Shown in pieces: positions 53,610-62,766 of a stretch of DNA of 64,000 bases. This DNA comes from Streptomyces hundungensis (GTDB taxonomy: Bacteria > Actinomycetota > Actinomycetes > Streptomycetales > Streptomycetaceae). Each line of letters begins with the position of its first letter. Position 1 is the first letter of the stretch. The stretch is taken from assembly GCF_003627815.1 (NCBI RefSeq), contig NZ_CP032698.1, forward strand, positions 4,712,001 through 4,776,000. The letters run 5' to 3'. Under the pieces are notes generated by a model. It had not been told where the DNA came from and ran no database searches. It saw only the letters and a list, made by a program, of their open reading frames with translations. The position numbers and the translations under genes were made by a program.

Positions 53610-54710
53610 ATGCCTCTCAGCGCAGAACAGATCCTGGATCTTCCGTTCGACGTCCAGCCCGATCCGGACGACTACCTCCGCGCCGCCATGGAGTGGCACT
53701 TCAATCCCGAGACCGGCTGTGCGTTCTGGCTGGACCGGGCCGCCACGCTCGGCTTCGATCCGCGGGCCGACGTCAAGACGTACGAGGACCTCCGGCTCTT
53801 CCCCAACCTGGCGGCGGAGCTTCGCGACGTCCGTGGCGAGGACCTGGTCCCCAGGGGCTACGGCACCAGGCCCGACGTGGTCGGGTTCTTCGAAAGCGGC
53901 GGCACCACCGGCGCCCCGAAGCGGGTCGTTCTGATGCGGGACTGGCTCGACCGCATGGTGAGCTGGAGCAACGCGAACCTGGACCGCCACGGCGTGCCGC
54001 GCGGCGGGAACTGGCTCGGCATCATCCCGACCGGGCCGCACGTCGTGGGCACCCTGTTCCGGCAGCACGCCGTGACCCACGGTCGCCACGGCTTCACGAT
54101 CGACCTCGATCCCCGCTGGGTGAAGCGGCTCATAGCCGAGGGCCAGTTCGGGCAGGTCGACGCGTACGCCCAGCACCTCATCGACCAGGCCGCCGACGTC
54201 CTGCGGACCCAGGACATCGGTCTGCTCACCATCACCCCGCCGCTCCTTGAACGGCTGTCCAGGGACGAGAAGTTGGTCTCCCTGGTGAACGAGCGGGTCA
54301 AGTGCATCAGATGGGGCGGCACCCAGATGGACGCCGACTCCCGGCACCTGTTCAAGACCGAAGTCTTCCCCGAGGTCGCGCTGTGCGGCGAGTACGGAAG
54401 CACGATGATCATCGGGGTCGCTGGCGAGCGGGCCGGGATCTCCGTCGACGATCCCTGTGTCTTCGACTCGTTCTCCCCCTACGTCACCTTCACGGTCGTC
54501 GATCCGAAGAGCCTTGAGCCGGTGGCCTACGGAGAGCGGGGCCGGGTGCTGGTCAACCACGTCAGCAAGTCCTTCCTGCTGCCCAGCAACCTGGAACGCG
54601 ACCTTGCCACGCGAATCCCCCAGGTGAACGGCCTGGTCGGGGACTCGGTCGCCGACATCGCCACCGTCGCGGTCTTCGACGACGAGGCCGTCATCGAGGG
54701 GGTCTACTAA
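53610..54710 (+). CDS. EhpF-like adenylate-forming enzyme
   Basis: This 366-aa protein is a short ANL-superfamily (adenylating) enzyme. It has the phosphate loop VGFFESGGTTGAPKRVVLM, the Tyr/Gly ATP-site EYGSTMIIGVAGERAGISVD and a truncated C-terminal domain. It resembles EhpF of the griseoluteic-acid cluster and LuxE-type enzymes that activate a carboxylate for reduction. Here it probably activates a phenazine carboxyl group. ATG 53610 has GAGGAAGAG upstream; it is one base from the next gene. The reaction is inferred from homology and neighbours. Confidence 0.82.
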   Translation: MPLSAEQILDLPFDVQPDPDDYLRAAMEWHFNPETGCAFWLDRAATLGFDPRADVKTYEDLRLFPNLAAELRDVRGEDLVPRGYGTRPDVVGFFESGGTTGAPKRVVLMRDWLDRMVSWSNANLDRHGVPRGGNWLGIIPTGPHVVGTLFRQHAVTHGRHGFTIDLDPRWVKRLIAEGQFGQVDAYAQHLIDQAADVLRTQDIGLLTITPPLLERLSRDEKLVSLVNERVKCIRWGGTQMDADSRHLFKTEVFPEVALCGEYGSTMIIGVAGERAGISVDDPCVFDSFSPYVTFTVVDPKSLEPVAYGERGRVLVNHVSKSFLLPSNLERDLATRIPQVNGLVGDSVADIATVAVFDDEAVIEGVY

Positions 54711-54711
54711 A

Positions 54712-56106
54712 ATGATCGACCTGCCCGCGCTCGGTGCAACGGGCGCCTTCCGCACCAGGAACAGACAGACGATCACCGACGTGGCGGGCACCGCCCTCGC
54801 CGAACTGAGCCTCGTACCGCCGCTCTACGTCAACCGCACCATGGCGGCGCTGCGCCGGGGCAGCCGCATGTCGGCCGACGAACGGGCCGACGCGATGATC
54901 CGTGCGGCCGCGCTCTTCGCGACCGCGACCATCGACGGCCTGACCGTCGAGGAGTACCAGTACGCCGTCAGCCGCGTCGGCGGAGTCCCGATCTCCTCCG
55001 TCGTCACGGCGACCACGACGGTCGCCGAGCGGGTCGCGAAGGCGCATGCGAGCGTCCAGTGCGCGCGGCCGCGCGGCGCGGCCGACACCTGGCGCGATCC
55101 GCTGACCCGGACCGGGCACGCGGTGTGGACGAGGCGCGCGGACGTGTTCGCCGTGCACGCCGCGGGCAACCACCCCGGCACCCACAGCATCTGGCCCGAG
55201 GCACTGGCGCTGGGCTACCGCGTCGCGGTCCGCCCGTCCAGCCGCGATCCCTTCACCCCGCACCGACTCGTCGGCGCACTGCGGAGCGCGGGATTCGCCG
55301 ACGACCAGGTGGTGCTCCTGCCCACCGACCACGCCGGCGCCGACGCCATTCTGCGCGGCGCCGACCTGGGGATGGTCTACGGCGGCGAGGAGGTGACTCG
55401 CAAGTACGGCGAGGCCGCCACCGTGCTGCCGCAGGGGCCGGGCCGGTCGAAGATCCTCATCACGGCCGATGTGGACTGGCGCGAGCACCTGGACGTGATC
55501 GTCGCCTCCATCAGCGGCCACGGCGGGACCGGATGCGTGAACACGACAGCCGTCTTCGTGGAGGGCGACCCGGCCCCGCTCGCCGAGGCCGTCGCGGCAC
55601 GGTTGTCCACCACGATGCCCTGTCTGCCGCCCGAGGACGACAAGGCCGTACTCCCGGTACAGCCGATCGCGGCCGCCAGGGCGATCGAAACGTACCTGCT
55701 CAAGAAGGCGGCGGGCACCCGGGCCTGGCTCGGCGGCGACGGCATCGTGGGCGACCTCGGGGACGGCAGCGCCGCGCTGCTGCCCGCCGTCCACCAACTC
55801 GACGATCCGGCGTCGCCCCAGGCGGGCGTGGAACTGCCGTTCCCCTGCGTGTGGATCGCGCCGTGGACGCCCGAGGCCGGCATCGACCCGCTGAAGAACA
55901 CGCTCGTGCTCAACGCGATGACCCACGACACCCGGCTGATCGACCGGCTGCTCGACGAGCCGACCATCAGCAACCTGTACCTGGGAGACCGGCCCACCTA
56001 CTGGATGGATCCCTCGGTACCGCACGACGGCTACCTCGCCGACTTCCTCATGCGCAACAAGGGCGTCATCCGCAACGACATCCCGGTCGCCAACGGCCGC
56101 GACTGA
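54712..56106 (+). CDS. EhpG/LuxC-like acyl reductase
   Basis: This 464-aa protein is of the aldehyde-dehydrogenase fold LuxC type. The nucleophile Cys is in SISGHGGTGCVNTTAVFVEG, and NAD(P)H-binding helices precede it (HPGTHSIWPEALALGYRVAV). With the adjacent EhpF-like enzyme it would reduce an activated phenazine carboxylate to the aldehyde. It starts one base after the EhpF-like stop. The pair parallels ehpF-ehpG in Pantoea griseoluteic-acid biosynthesis. Confidence 0.83.
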   Translation: MIDLPALGATGAFRTRNRQTITDVAGTALAELSLVPPLYVNRTMAALRRGSRMSADERADAMIRAAALFATATIDGLTVEEYQYAVSRVGGVPISSVVTATTTVAERVAKAHASVQCARPRGAADTWRDPLTRTGHAVWTRRADVFAVHAAGNHPGTHSIWPEALALGYRVAVRPSSRDPFTPHRLVGALRSAGFADDQVVLLPTDHAGADAILRGADLGMVYGGEEVTRKYGEAATVLPQGPGRSKILITADVDWREHLDVIVASISGHGGTGCVNTTAVFVEGDPAPLAEAVAARLSTTMPCLPPEDDKAVLPVQPIAAARAIETYLLKKAAGTRAWLGGDGIVGDLGDGSAALLPAVHQLDDPASPQAGVELPFPCVWIAPWTPEAGIDPLKNTLVLNAMTHDTRLIDRLLDEPTISNLYLGDRPTYWMDPSVPHDGYLADFLMRNKGVIRNDIPVANGRD

Positions 56107-56232
56107 CGGGTCATTCCGGCCACGCTCACCTCAACACTCACAGCTGTGCCGCAGTGCGCTCCGCTGGCGCCCGCTGCGGCACAACCACCGGGACGCTCCC
56201 ACCCCCTCCCGCGCGATCGAAAGGGTCCTACC

Positions 56233-57750
56233 TTGTCCCACTCCGTCGAACCGGCCGACGTCCTGATCGTCGGCGGTGGGTCGGCCGGCGCGGTGCTCGC
56301 GGCCCGCCTGAGCGAGAACCCCGACCGGCGCGTCGTGCTGCTGGAGGCCGGGCCGGACTACGGCCCCACCCGGTACCCCGACGCGCTGCTCGACGCCAAC
56401 CGCATCGCCGACCTCGATCACGACTGGGGATACGCCTCGCGGGGCGGGCGGCTGAGCCCCTCCATGGTCGCCCTGCGCGGCAAGGTGATGGGCGGGAGTT
56501 CCGCCGTCAACGCCGGCGCCGCGCTCCGTGCCCGCGCCCGCGACTTCGCCCGCTGGGCCGAGGACGGGCTCGACGACTGGAGCTTCGCCGACGTCCTGCC
56601 GTACTTCCGCGCCTTGGAGAACACCCCCACCGGCGAGGACGAGTTCCACGGGCGGAGCGGGCCGATGCCCGTGCGCCAGCTGACCGACGCCGAGCTGACC
56701 CCCGCACATCGCGGCTTCATCGAGGCCGCGGTCGCCCGCGGCCACAAGCGGATCAACGACTTCAACGGTGCCGAGCAGGACGGCGTCGGAGCCTTCGCGG
56801 TCAATGTGCTCGACGGGGTCCGGCAGAACACCGCGCTGGTCTACCTCACCGCCGAGGTGCGCGCCCGCCCGAACCTCACGGTGCACGGTGGCGTCACCGT
56901 CGACCGGGTCCTGTTCCGCGGTGACCGTGCGACCGGAGTGGTCACCGCCGACGGGACCGCGCACCACGCCCACGAAGTGATCCTCTCCGCCGGGACCTAC
57001 GCGAGCCCGGCGATCCTGCTGCGCTCCGGCATCGGCCCCGCCGGCGAACTGGCGTCGCTCGGCATCGAGACCCTCGCCGACCTGCCCGTCGGACGACACC
57101 TGCAAGACCATCCGTTCTGCCCCGCGGTCCATGCGCTCGCCCCGGGGCGAGGAGAGATGACGCCGGCCCTCGGCGCACTCCTGTGGACCGCCTCCAGCGA
57201 GGCCGCGGACGGCGAACTCGACCTGCACGTCGTCGCCGTGCATCCCAACGGGGCGCCGTTCATGCCCCCGGGCGGCGTCATAGCCCTGGCCACGGCCCTC
57301 GCACTTCCCGAGGCGCAGGGCACGGTGCGCCTCTCGGGCCGCGATCCGCTCGCCCAGCCCGTGATCGACCACAACTACCTCGGAACCGAGCGCGACCGCC
57401 GACGCATGCTCGAAGGCGTACGCATCGCCCGTGATCTGGCCCGCGACCCGGCGCTCGCCCCGTCACTCGGCGGGCTTTTGATGCCGAGCGAACTGCCCGA
57501 CGGCGATGCGGAATTGACCCGGGTGATCGAATCCAGTCTCTCCATCTACGGTCACCCCACCTCCACCGCCCCCATGGGCGCCGCCGACTCGCCCCGGGCC
57601 GTCGTGGACTCCCGTGGCGCCGTGCACGGACTCACCGCCCTGCGTGTCGTGGACGCCTCGATCATTCCGTACCTGCCCTCAAGCGTCACCAACCTGACGA
57701 CGATCATGCTCGCCGAGCGCATCGCCGACCTTGTCTACAACCACGGATAA
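56233..57750 (+). CDS. GMC-family FAD oxidoreductase
   Basis: This 505-aa flavoenzyme has the FAD-binding VLIVGGGSAGAVLAARLSEN with VVLLEAGPDYGP, KVMGGSSAVNAGAALRARAR, and the C-terminal active-site region (GHPTSTAPMGAADSPRAVVD; ALRVVDASIIPYLPSSVTN with the catalytic His in SIYGHPTS). GMC enzymes interconvert alcohols and aldehydes. It could oxidise or reduce the hydroxymethyl/formyl group made by the two preceding enzymes. The start is TTG 56233; the frame to 56146 is Pro-rich and unlikely to be coding. Confidence 0.85.
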   Translation: MSHSVEPADVLIVGGGSAGAVLAARLSENPDRRVVLLEAGPDYGPTRYPDALLDANRIADLDHDWGYASRGGRLSPSMVALRGKVMGGSSAVNAGAALRARARDFARWAEDGLDDWSFADVLPYFRALENTPTGEDEFHGRSGPMPVRQLTDAELTPAHRGFIEAAVARGHKRINDFNGAEQDGVGAFAVNVLDGVRQNTALVYLTAEVRARPNLTVHGGVTVDRVLFRGDRATGVVTADGTAHHAHEVILSAGTYASPAILLRSGIGPAGELASLGIETLADLPVGRHLQDHPFCPAVHALAPGRGEMTPALGALLWTASSEAADGELDLHVVAVHPNGAPFMPPGGVIALATALALPEAQGTVRLSGRDPLAQPVIDHNYLGTERDRRRMLEGVRIARDLARDPALAPSLGGLLMPSELPDGDAELTRVIESSLSIYGHPTSTAPMGAADSPRAVVDSRGAVHGLTALRVVDASIIPYLPSSVTNLTTIMLAERIADLVYNHG

Positions 57751-57786
57751 CCACGGGCTGTCGAGAGGTCGGCCGCTCACTTTTCT

Positions 57787-57867
57787 TATTCGTGAACTCC
57801 TCAATTCCTTCACGAATAGGTGAGACTTCACCGCCGTTTCCCTGGCTGAACTTGCCGGAGTTCAGCC
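57787..57867. terminator. Two hairpins between convergent genes
   Basis: TATTCGTGAA / TTCACGAATA at 57787-57796 and 57809-57818, and GGCTGAACT / AGTTCAGCC at 57844-57852 and 57859-57867, lie between the GMC gene (ending 57750) and the Lrp gene (ending 57985). Termination of both transcripts is the likely role. Confidence 0.7.
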
Positions 57868-57984
57868 GGGGGAAGTCCGGCTTGGGCCGCGGCGGGCGCC
57901 GCATCCGATGGCGACATTTCGCACCATGCGGAGACTTTGGACTCATCGGCTGATGAGGCTCCGAACCCGCATCAGGGCGAACTG

Positions 57985-59031
57985 CTACACCTGAGGGTGC
58001 TGTGCACTCTGGAGGAACGGGCTACAGGTTTTCAGGGTCCTTTGGACAGGACTCGTTTCCAGCATCCGGATGGAGTCCAGCGCGCTGAGGCGATGGGCCA
58101 GGTACTCGTGCAGTTCACTGGGCGTCCTGCACAGGACGAGGGCAACCAGGTTGGTGGGCCCGGTGGTTGAGGCCAAAAAGGCCAGTTCCTTGTGTTGGAT
58201 CAGGGTGTTCGCCACCTGGTTCAGGTGCGAGGGGGCGACCGACATCCACAGCAGGGCCTGCGTGGTGACGCCGTACACCTCGGCGCTGATCTCGACGTCG
58301 AAGGTGAGCATGCCGCCGGCCTGTAATGCGGCGAGTCGGCGCGTGATGGTCGAGGAGGACTGTCCGGTCTCGGCGGCGAGGTCCGTGTAGCTGATGCGGC
58401 CGTTACGCTGCAACGCGGCCAGCAGATGCCAGTCCGCCTGCGGCAGGGACGCGCGGAACTTGGGCTCGTCGGGGGTGTCCACCGCGTCGCAGGTGCGGCG
58501 CAGTTGTTCCTGCTGCCCGTCGGTGAGGGCGGCGGTGTGCCCCTGCCATGCGGTGGGTCCGCCGAGATAGGTGTGCAGCAGGCGGTGCGCCGACACCTCG
58601 GCGATGCTGGCCACCCGGGGGATTTCGCGGAACAGCAGCGTATGGTGCGCCGCGGAGTTCATGACGAAGCAGATTTCGGTTCCCCCGGACATGAGCCGCA
58701 CCCAGGCGGTGTCGTCCCGGCGGGCCAGACTCTGCGCCACATTCTGCGCGGTGTTCGGGCTGGCGGTGAGCCGCAGAATCCACTTCCCGGCCGACGGTTG
58801 CCGCGGATTCACCACCCCGACGACGCGGAGCGACAGCTCGCTGCTCAGCCGCCCATAACGACGGGCGACTGTTTGTGTGGAGACGCCCAGAACTTCGGCG
58901 ATTCGACTGAACGGCGCCCTGCCGTCGATACGCAGGGCGTGAATAATGCAGTGGTCCAATTCATCGAGAGTGGGGACCGTTGGCTCAGAATCGCCCACTG
59001 GCCGTCTAGGGGCAGGCAAGGTTTGCGGCAC
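57985..59031 (-). CDS. Two-unit Lrp/AsnC-family regulator
   Basis: This protein of about 348 aa contains two Lrp/AsnC modules in tandem. The first HTH is in LDHCIIHALRIDGRAPFSRI and LGVSTQTVARRYGRLSSEL, and the second in DWHLLAALQRNGRISYTDLA and GQSSSTITRRLAALQAGG; each is followed by an AsnC-type effector domain. Such duplicated forms occur in Streptomyces natural-product clusters. I chose GTG 59031 with GAGGA six bases before; the frame is open to GTG 59058. It faces the phz operon and probably regulates it. Confidence 0.82.
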   Translation of the reverse strand: MPQTLPAPRRPVGDSEPTVPTLDELDHCIIHALRIDGRAPFSRIAEVLGVSTQTVARRYGRLSSELSLRVVGVVNPRQPSAGKWILRLTASPNTAQNVAQSLARRDDTAWVRLMSGGTEICFVMNSAAHHTLLFREIPRVASIAEVSAHRLLHTYLGGPTAWQGHTAALTDGQQEQLRRTCDAVDTPDEPKFRASLPQADWHLLAALQRNGRISYTDLAAETGQSSSTITRRLAALQAGGMLTFDVEISAEVYGVTTQALLWMSVAPSHLNQVANTLIQHKELAFLASTTGPTNLVALVLCRTPSELHEYLAHRLSALDSIRMLETSPVQRTLKTCSPFLQSAQHPQV

Positions 59032-59058
59032 CAGTTTTCCTCGGGTAGCATAGGACAC

Positions 59059-59970
59059 AACCTAGTCAATGAACGTGCTCGTCAAAGGACTTGGGTGTCG
59101 GCGACGGCATTTCTCATCACCAGATATCCGGCGAGTTCCGTTTTGCGGTGATGGTCAGCCAGTTCTCGTGATCGGTCAGGATCTGCCGGAATCGGCGCGC
59201 GGGCGTGCAGCCGCACTGCCGTGGAGGATGAGGTATTCGACATCGCCAGGATGTCGGCCCCGGACGCGAGGTGCAGCCACCTGGCGGTCCGTCAACAGAT
59301 GCGCTGGTCTGCTGCGTAGCGGCAGCATGTCCCGGATGGCCCGTGCGAGGGAGAGCGTTGGCAGGCCCGCTCTGTACGCCTGCCTGGGAACCTCTCCACC
59401 CTGCACGACATGGCATTCAAAGCGGTCTGGGTCGATCGATCCGGCAATGCCGATCGATTCGACGACGTCGCATGCAGTAGCCGCCATTACACCAGCCCCC
59501 CGACCAGCTCCTGAACCACTACGAACCATGACCACACCACGAAGTGGATATGAATTGGTCAAGTGGATCTCGTCACGGCCCTGACTTTCCGTCAAGACCC
59601 GTGCGGTGGAATCCACTAGGTTCAATCTTCGGGCGAGTGTACATGTTCCCGCTCTTCCTGGGTATGGCGGTTCGTCACACGTCCCCGTAGCGGGCCCGCA
59701 GGGAGTCGATCAAAGATCCATGTAAGCGATTTCCAATTGACCGCGGTCGGACGCTCATGGTTGCCAGTGGCTACTAACTCCAATTGTTGGTGACGCGCCG
59801 TCAGTTGGGTGACCGGCCGTTGTGGCTGTTGGAGCCGGCCGCAGCTCTCGCCACCGCGTGCGGACAGCCACCGGCGCGGACGGTCAACCGGCGCGGCTTT
59901 CGGCCAACCCTTCGGCGCCCGGGGCCCGGAAGGACGGCTCGGTGGACCTCCGCGCCGACGGCCGTGCCGC
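59059..59970. other. Intergenic region between the regulator and the MFS/GH1 pair
   Basis: It contains the promoter of the Lrp gene and no gene I can defend strongly, apart from a possible reading frame at 59176-59625. Lower-GC segments near 59600-59780 suggest a noncoding border of the phenazine cluster. Confidence 0.5.
59176..59625 (-). CDS. Possible small protein, unrecognised
   Basis: A frame of 149 codons on the minus strand gives a product whose middle reads VVQGGEVPRQAYRAGLPTLS. I know no family with this and cannot exclude that it is only a GC-rich chance frame. It is listed because it fills the gap and has no overlap with supported genes. Confidence 0.3.
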   Translation of the reverse strand: MNLVDSTARVLTESQGRDEIHLTNSYPLRGVVMVRSGSGAGRGAGVMAATACDVVESIGIAGSIDPDRFECHVVQGGEVPRQAYRAGLPTLSLARAIRDMLPLRSRPAHLLTDRQVAAPRVRGRHPGDVEYLILHGSAAARPRADSGRS

Positions 59971-61230
59971 CTACCGCACCGACCGTATGCGTCCCACCAA
60001 CCCGGACCCGGCGAGACCGATCACCCCCGCCAGGGCGTACAGGGTTCCGTAGCCGCCCAGGTGGGTCACGATGGGGGCGGCCACCGCGGGGGCCAGGACC
60101 TGCGGGAGGGCGTTGGCGATGTTGATGACGCCCAGGTCGCGGCCGTGGTCGGCGGCGCTGGGCAGGACATCGGTGAGCAGGGCGAAGTCGACGGAGGTGT
60201 ACACCCCGTAGCCGACGCCCAGCACGAGGGAGGCGACCACCGCGCCGGTCCAGGTCTGCCACACCGCGAGCAGCAGGGTCGCCGCCGAGATGAGGAGCCC
60301 GGACCAGACGACGAAGACCTTGCGCCGGCCCGTACGGTCCGACCAGATGCCGCCGATCACCACCGTGCCGAGCAGCGTGACCGCGTCCAGGGCGGTGAGG
60401 ATGAGCACCCCGGTGTCCGCGTCGCCCGCGTAGTGGACCGCGTCGGTCAGGTAGTAGAGCAGGTACATGGTGCTGATCGAGTACGAGAGGTTCATCAGGA
60501 ACCGGGTCAGCCAGGCCCACCCGAAGTCGGGGTGGCGGCGCGGGTCTATCCAGAACCGGGCCAGGAACTCCCGCCAGACGAAGGGAGGTTGCTCAGCGGG
60601 CAGCAGGGGCGAGTCTCGGCGCATCGCTATGTAGGGGAGCGTCGCCAGGAGGGAGAAGGCCGCGCAGGCCAGATAACCGGCCGTGAGGCCGCCGGCCGCC
60701 GTCGCCAGGGCCGTGCCCACCAGGATGCCCCCCACCTGGGACACGCCGAGCCAGCCGCCGACCAACCCGCGCCATTGATGAGGCACTTGATCGGGCACGG
60801 CGGCCGTCAGGGCGGCGAACGAGGCGTTCAAGGCCAGCTGCACCAGGCACCAGCCCGCCGTCATCACCGCCACGTTCGGCGCCCACGCCAGCACCAGCAG
60901 GCCCGCCACCCCGCCCGCCCCACCCGCCACGACCCACGGAATCCGGCGCCCCACCTTCGCCGTCGTACGGTCGGACAGCGCGCCGAACACCGGGTTGGCC
61001 ACCATCGACACCGCGGCCCCGACTCCCGTCACCAGCGCGAGCGTCGAGGCCTTGTGGGCGGGCGTGAAGTGTTCCGCCTGGCGGGCCAGGAGCAGTTGCA
61101 GCGGGCCGAACCAGCCCACCCACACCCCCAGGTTGGCCAGCGAAAGAGCCCCCACCCAGCGACCCCCGGGCGCCCGCCCGGCCTCTTCTTCCGTGGCGCC
61201 CGAGGCTCTGGCCCCGGGCTCCGCCGTCAC
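59971..61230 (-). CDS. MFS sugar-type transporter
   Basis: This 419-aa protein has twelve predicted membrane segments, an N-terminal cytoplasmic tail, and MFS loop motifs (GALSDRTTAKVGRRIPWVVA; GGIWSDRTGRRKVFVVWSGL). Its GTG start at 61230 overlaps the GH1 stop (GTGA), so it is coupled to the beta-glucosidase. It probably imports a beta-glucoside or sugar. The long frame to 63153 is only a run of open codons. Confidence 0.87.
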   Translation of the reverse strand: MTAEPGARASGATEEEAGRAPGGRWVGALSLANLGVWVGWFGPLQLLLARQAEHFTPAHKASTLALVTGVGAAVSMVANPVFGALSDRTTAKVGRRIPWVVAGGAGGVAGLLVLAWAPNVAVMTAGWCLVQLALNASFAALTAAVPDQVPHQWRGLVGGWLGVSQVGGILVGTALATAAGGLTAGYLACAAFSLLATLPYIAMRRDSPLLPAEQPPFVWREFLARFWIDPRRHPDFGWAWLTRFLMNLSYSISTMYLLYYLTDAVHYAGDADTGVLILTALDAVTLLGTVVIGGIWSDRTGRRKVFVVWSGLLISAATLLLAVWQTWTGAVVASLVLGVGYGVYTSVDFALLTDVLPSAADHGRDLGVINIANALPQVLAPAVAAPIVTHLGGYGTLYALAGVIGLAGSGLVGRIRSVR

Positions 61231-62666
61231 CGGGCTTCCCCGGCCGGGCCCTCGCCGACCTCCTCGCCCGCGTCGGCCCGGCCGGGCCCCTTGCCCGCTG
61301 CCCGCACGACGTCCCGGTACCAGGCGTACGAGTCCTTCGGCGTGCGCGTCAGCGTCTCGTAGTCGACGTGGACCAGGCCGAAGCGCTGCCGATACCCCTC
61401 CGCCCACTCGAAGTTGTCCAGGATCGACCAGATGAAGTAGCCGCGCACGTCGACGCTCTCCGCCATCGCCCGGTGCAGGGCGCGCAAATGGCCGTCGTGG
61501 TACGCGATCCGCCGGGTGTCGGCCACCCGGCCCCCCGAAGCCGGGTCGGGGCCGTCCCCGTACGAGCAGCCGTTCTCGGTGATGAGGACGGGCGGCAGTG
61601 CGTCGCCGTAGCGCGCGCGGAAGGTGACCAGGAGTTCCCGCAGGCCGTCCGGGACCACCGGCCAGCCGAAGTCGGTGCGGTCGTGACCCTCGATCTCGTG
61701 CAGACCGAACGGCAGGTCCGGCGGCAGCGCGATCCCGGCGAGGCTGGTCACGGCGTCCGGCTCGGGCGCGCCCACCAGCGCCGGGTTGTAGTAGTTGATC
61801 CCGTACCAGTCGAGCGGGGCCGAGATGACCGACAGGTCCTCGGCGACCGGGCCGGGCATCAGCTCGGCCCAGCCCTCGGGATAGGCGCCGGTGAGGATCG
61901 GGTCGGCGAACAGGCGGTTCATCAGCGTGTCGTACAGCTCGGCCGCCGCGCGGTCCTCCTCGCTGTCCCCGGCCGTCCACACCGGGCTGTGCGAGGCGGC
62001 GATGCCGATCTCGCGCGCCCCGGCCGCCCGCAGCGCCTCGACCCCCAGACCGTGGGCGAGCAGCTGGTGGTGGGCGGCCGGCAACGCGTCGAAGATCAGG
62101 CGCTTTCCGGGGGCGTGCTCGCCGAGCCCGTAGCCGAGGAGGGTGATCTCGGCGGGCTCGTTGAGGGTGATCCAGCGCGGCACCCGGTCCCCGAGCCGCT
62201 CCGCCACCAGCGCGGCGTACGCGGCGAACCGGTGCGCGGTGTCCCGGTCGAGCCAGCCGCCGCGCTCCTCGAGCGCGAGCGGGGTGTCCCAGTGGAACAG
62301 GGTGGGGACGGGGGCGATCCCGGCGGCGCACAACTCGTCGACGAGACGGTCGTAGAAGTCCAGGCCCTGGCGGTTGGCCGGGCCCTCGCCGGTCGGCTGG
62401 ACGCGGGACCAGGCGATGGAGAACCGGTAGGCGCCGACGCCCAGTTGGGCCATGAGCGCGACGTCTTCGCGGTAGCGGTGGTAGTGGTCGGTGGCCACGT
62501 CCGCGTCGGAGCCGTCCTTGATCCGGCCCGGCTCCCGGGTGAACGCGTCCCAGGTGGTGGGCCCCCGGCCCCCGGCGTGCACCGCGCCCTCGATCTGGAA
62601 CGCGGAGGCGGACACGCCCCACAGGAAACCGGGCGGGAAGGCGGGCAGCGGCGGCAGCGGCGTCAT
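61227..62666 (-). CDS. GH1 beta-glucosidase
   Basis: This 479-aa enzyme has N-terminal FLWGVSASAFQIEGAVHAGG, the acid/base segment PRWITLNEPAEITLLGYGLG and the nucleophile ITENGCSYGDGPDPASGGRV of GH1. It hydrolyses beta-glucosides. ATG 62666 is the start; the frame to 62768 is not supported by a ribosome site. No signal peptide is seen, so it is intracellular and works with the linked transporter. Confidence 0.92.
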   Translation of the reverse strand: MTPLPPLPAFPPGFLWGVSASAFQIEGAVHAGGRGPTTWDAFTREPGRIKDGSDADVATDHYHRYREDVALMAQLGVGAYRFSIAWSRVQPTGEGPANRQGLDFYDRLVDELCAAGIAPVPTLFHWDTPLALEERGGWLDRDTAHRFAAYAALVAERLGDRVPRWITLNEPAEITLLGYGLGEHAPGKRLIFDALPAAHHQLLAHGLGVEALRAAGAREIGIAASHSPVWTAGDSEEDRAAAELYDTLMNRLFADPILTGAYPEGWAELMPGPVAEDLSVISAPLDWYGINYYNPALVGAPEPDAVTSLAGIALPPDLPFGLHEIEGHDRTDFGWPVVPDGLRELLVTFRARYGDALPPVLITENGCSYGDGPDPASGGRVADTRRIAYHDGHLRALHRAMAESVDVRGYFIWSILDNFEWAEGYRQRFGLVHVDYETLTRTPKDSYAWYRDVVRAAGKGPGRADAGEEVGEGPAGEAR

Positions 62667-62766
62667 GGGGGAACTTTTGGGCTCGGGGGCGGCTCCTGTC
62701 AATGGAAAGTGAACAAGTTTCATGTTTGGCCCCCGCGGTCGACTCGGCGAAGTCGGGTGAAACATC

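Noticed and set aside
55059..56924. A 621-codon plus-strand frame
   Set aside because: It is an Arg-rich shadow of the EhpG/LuxC-like and GMC genes.
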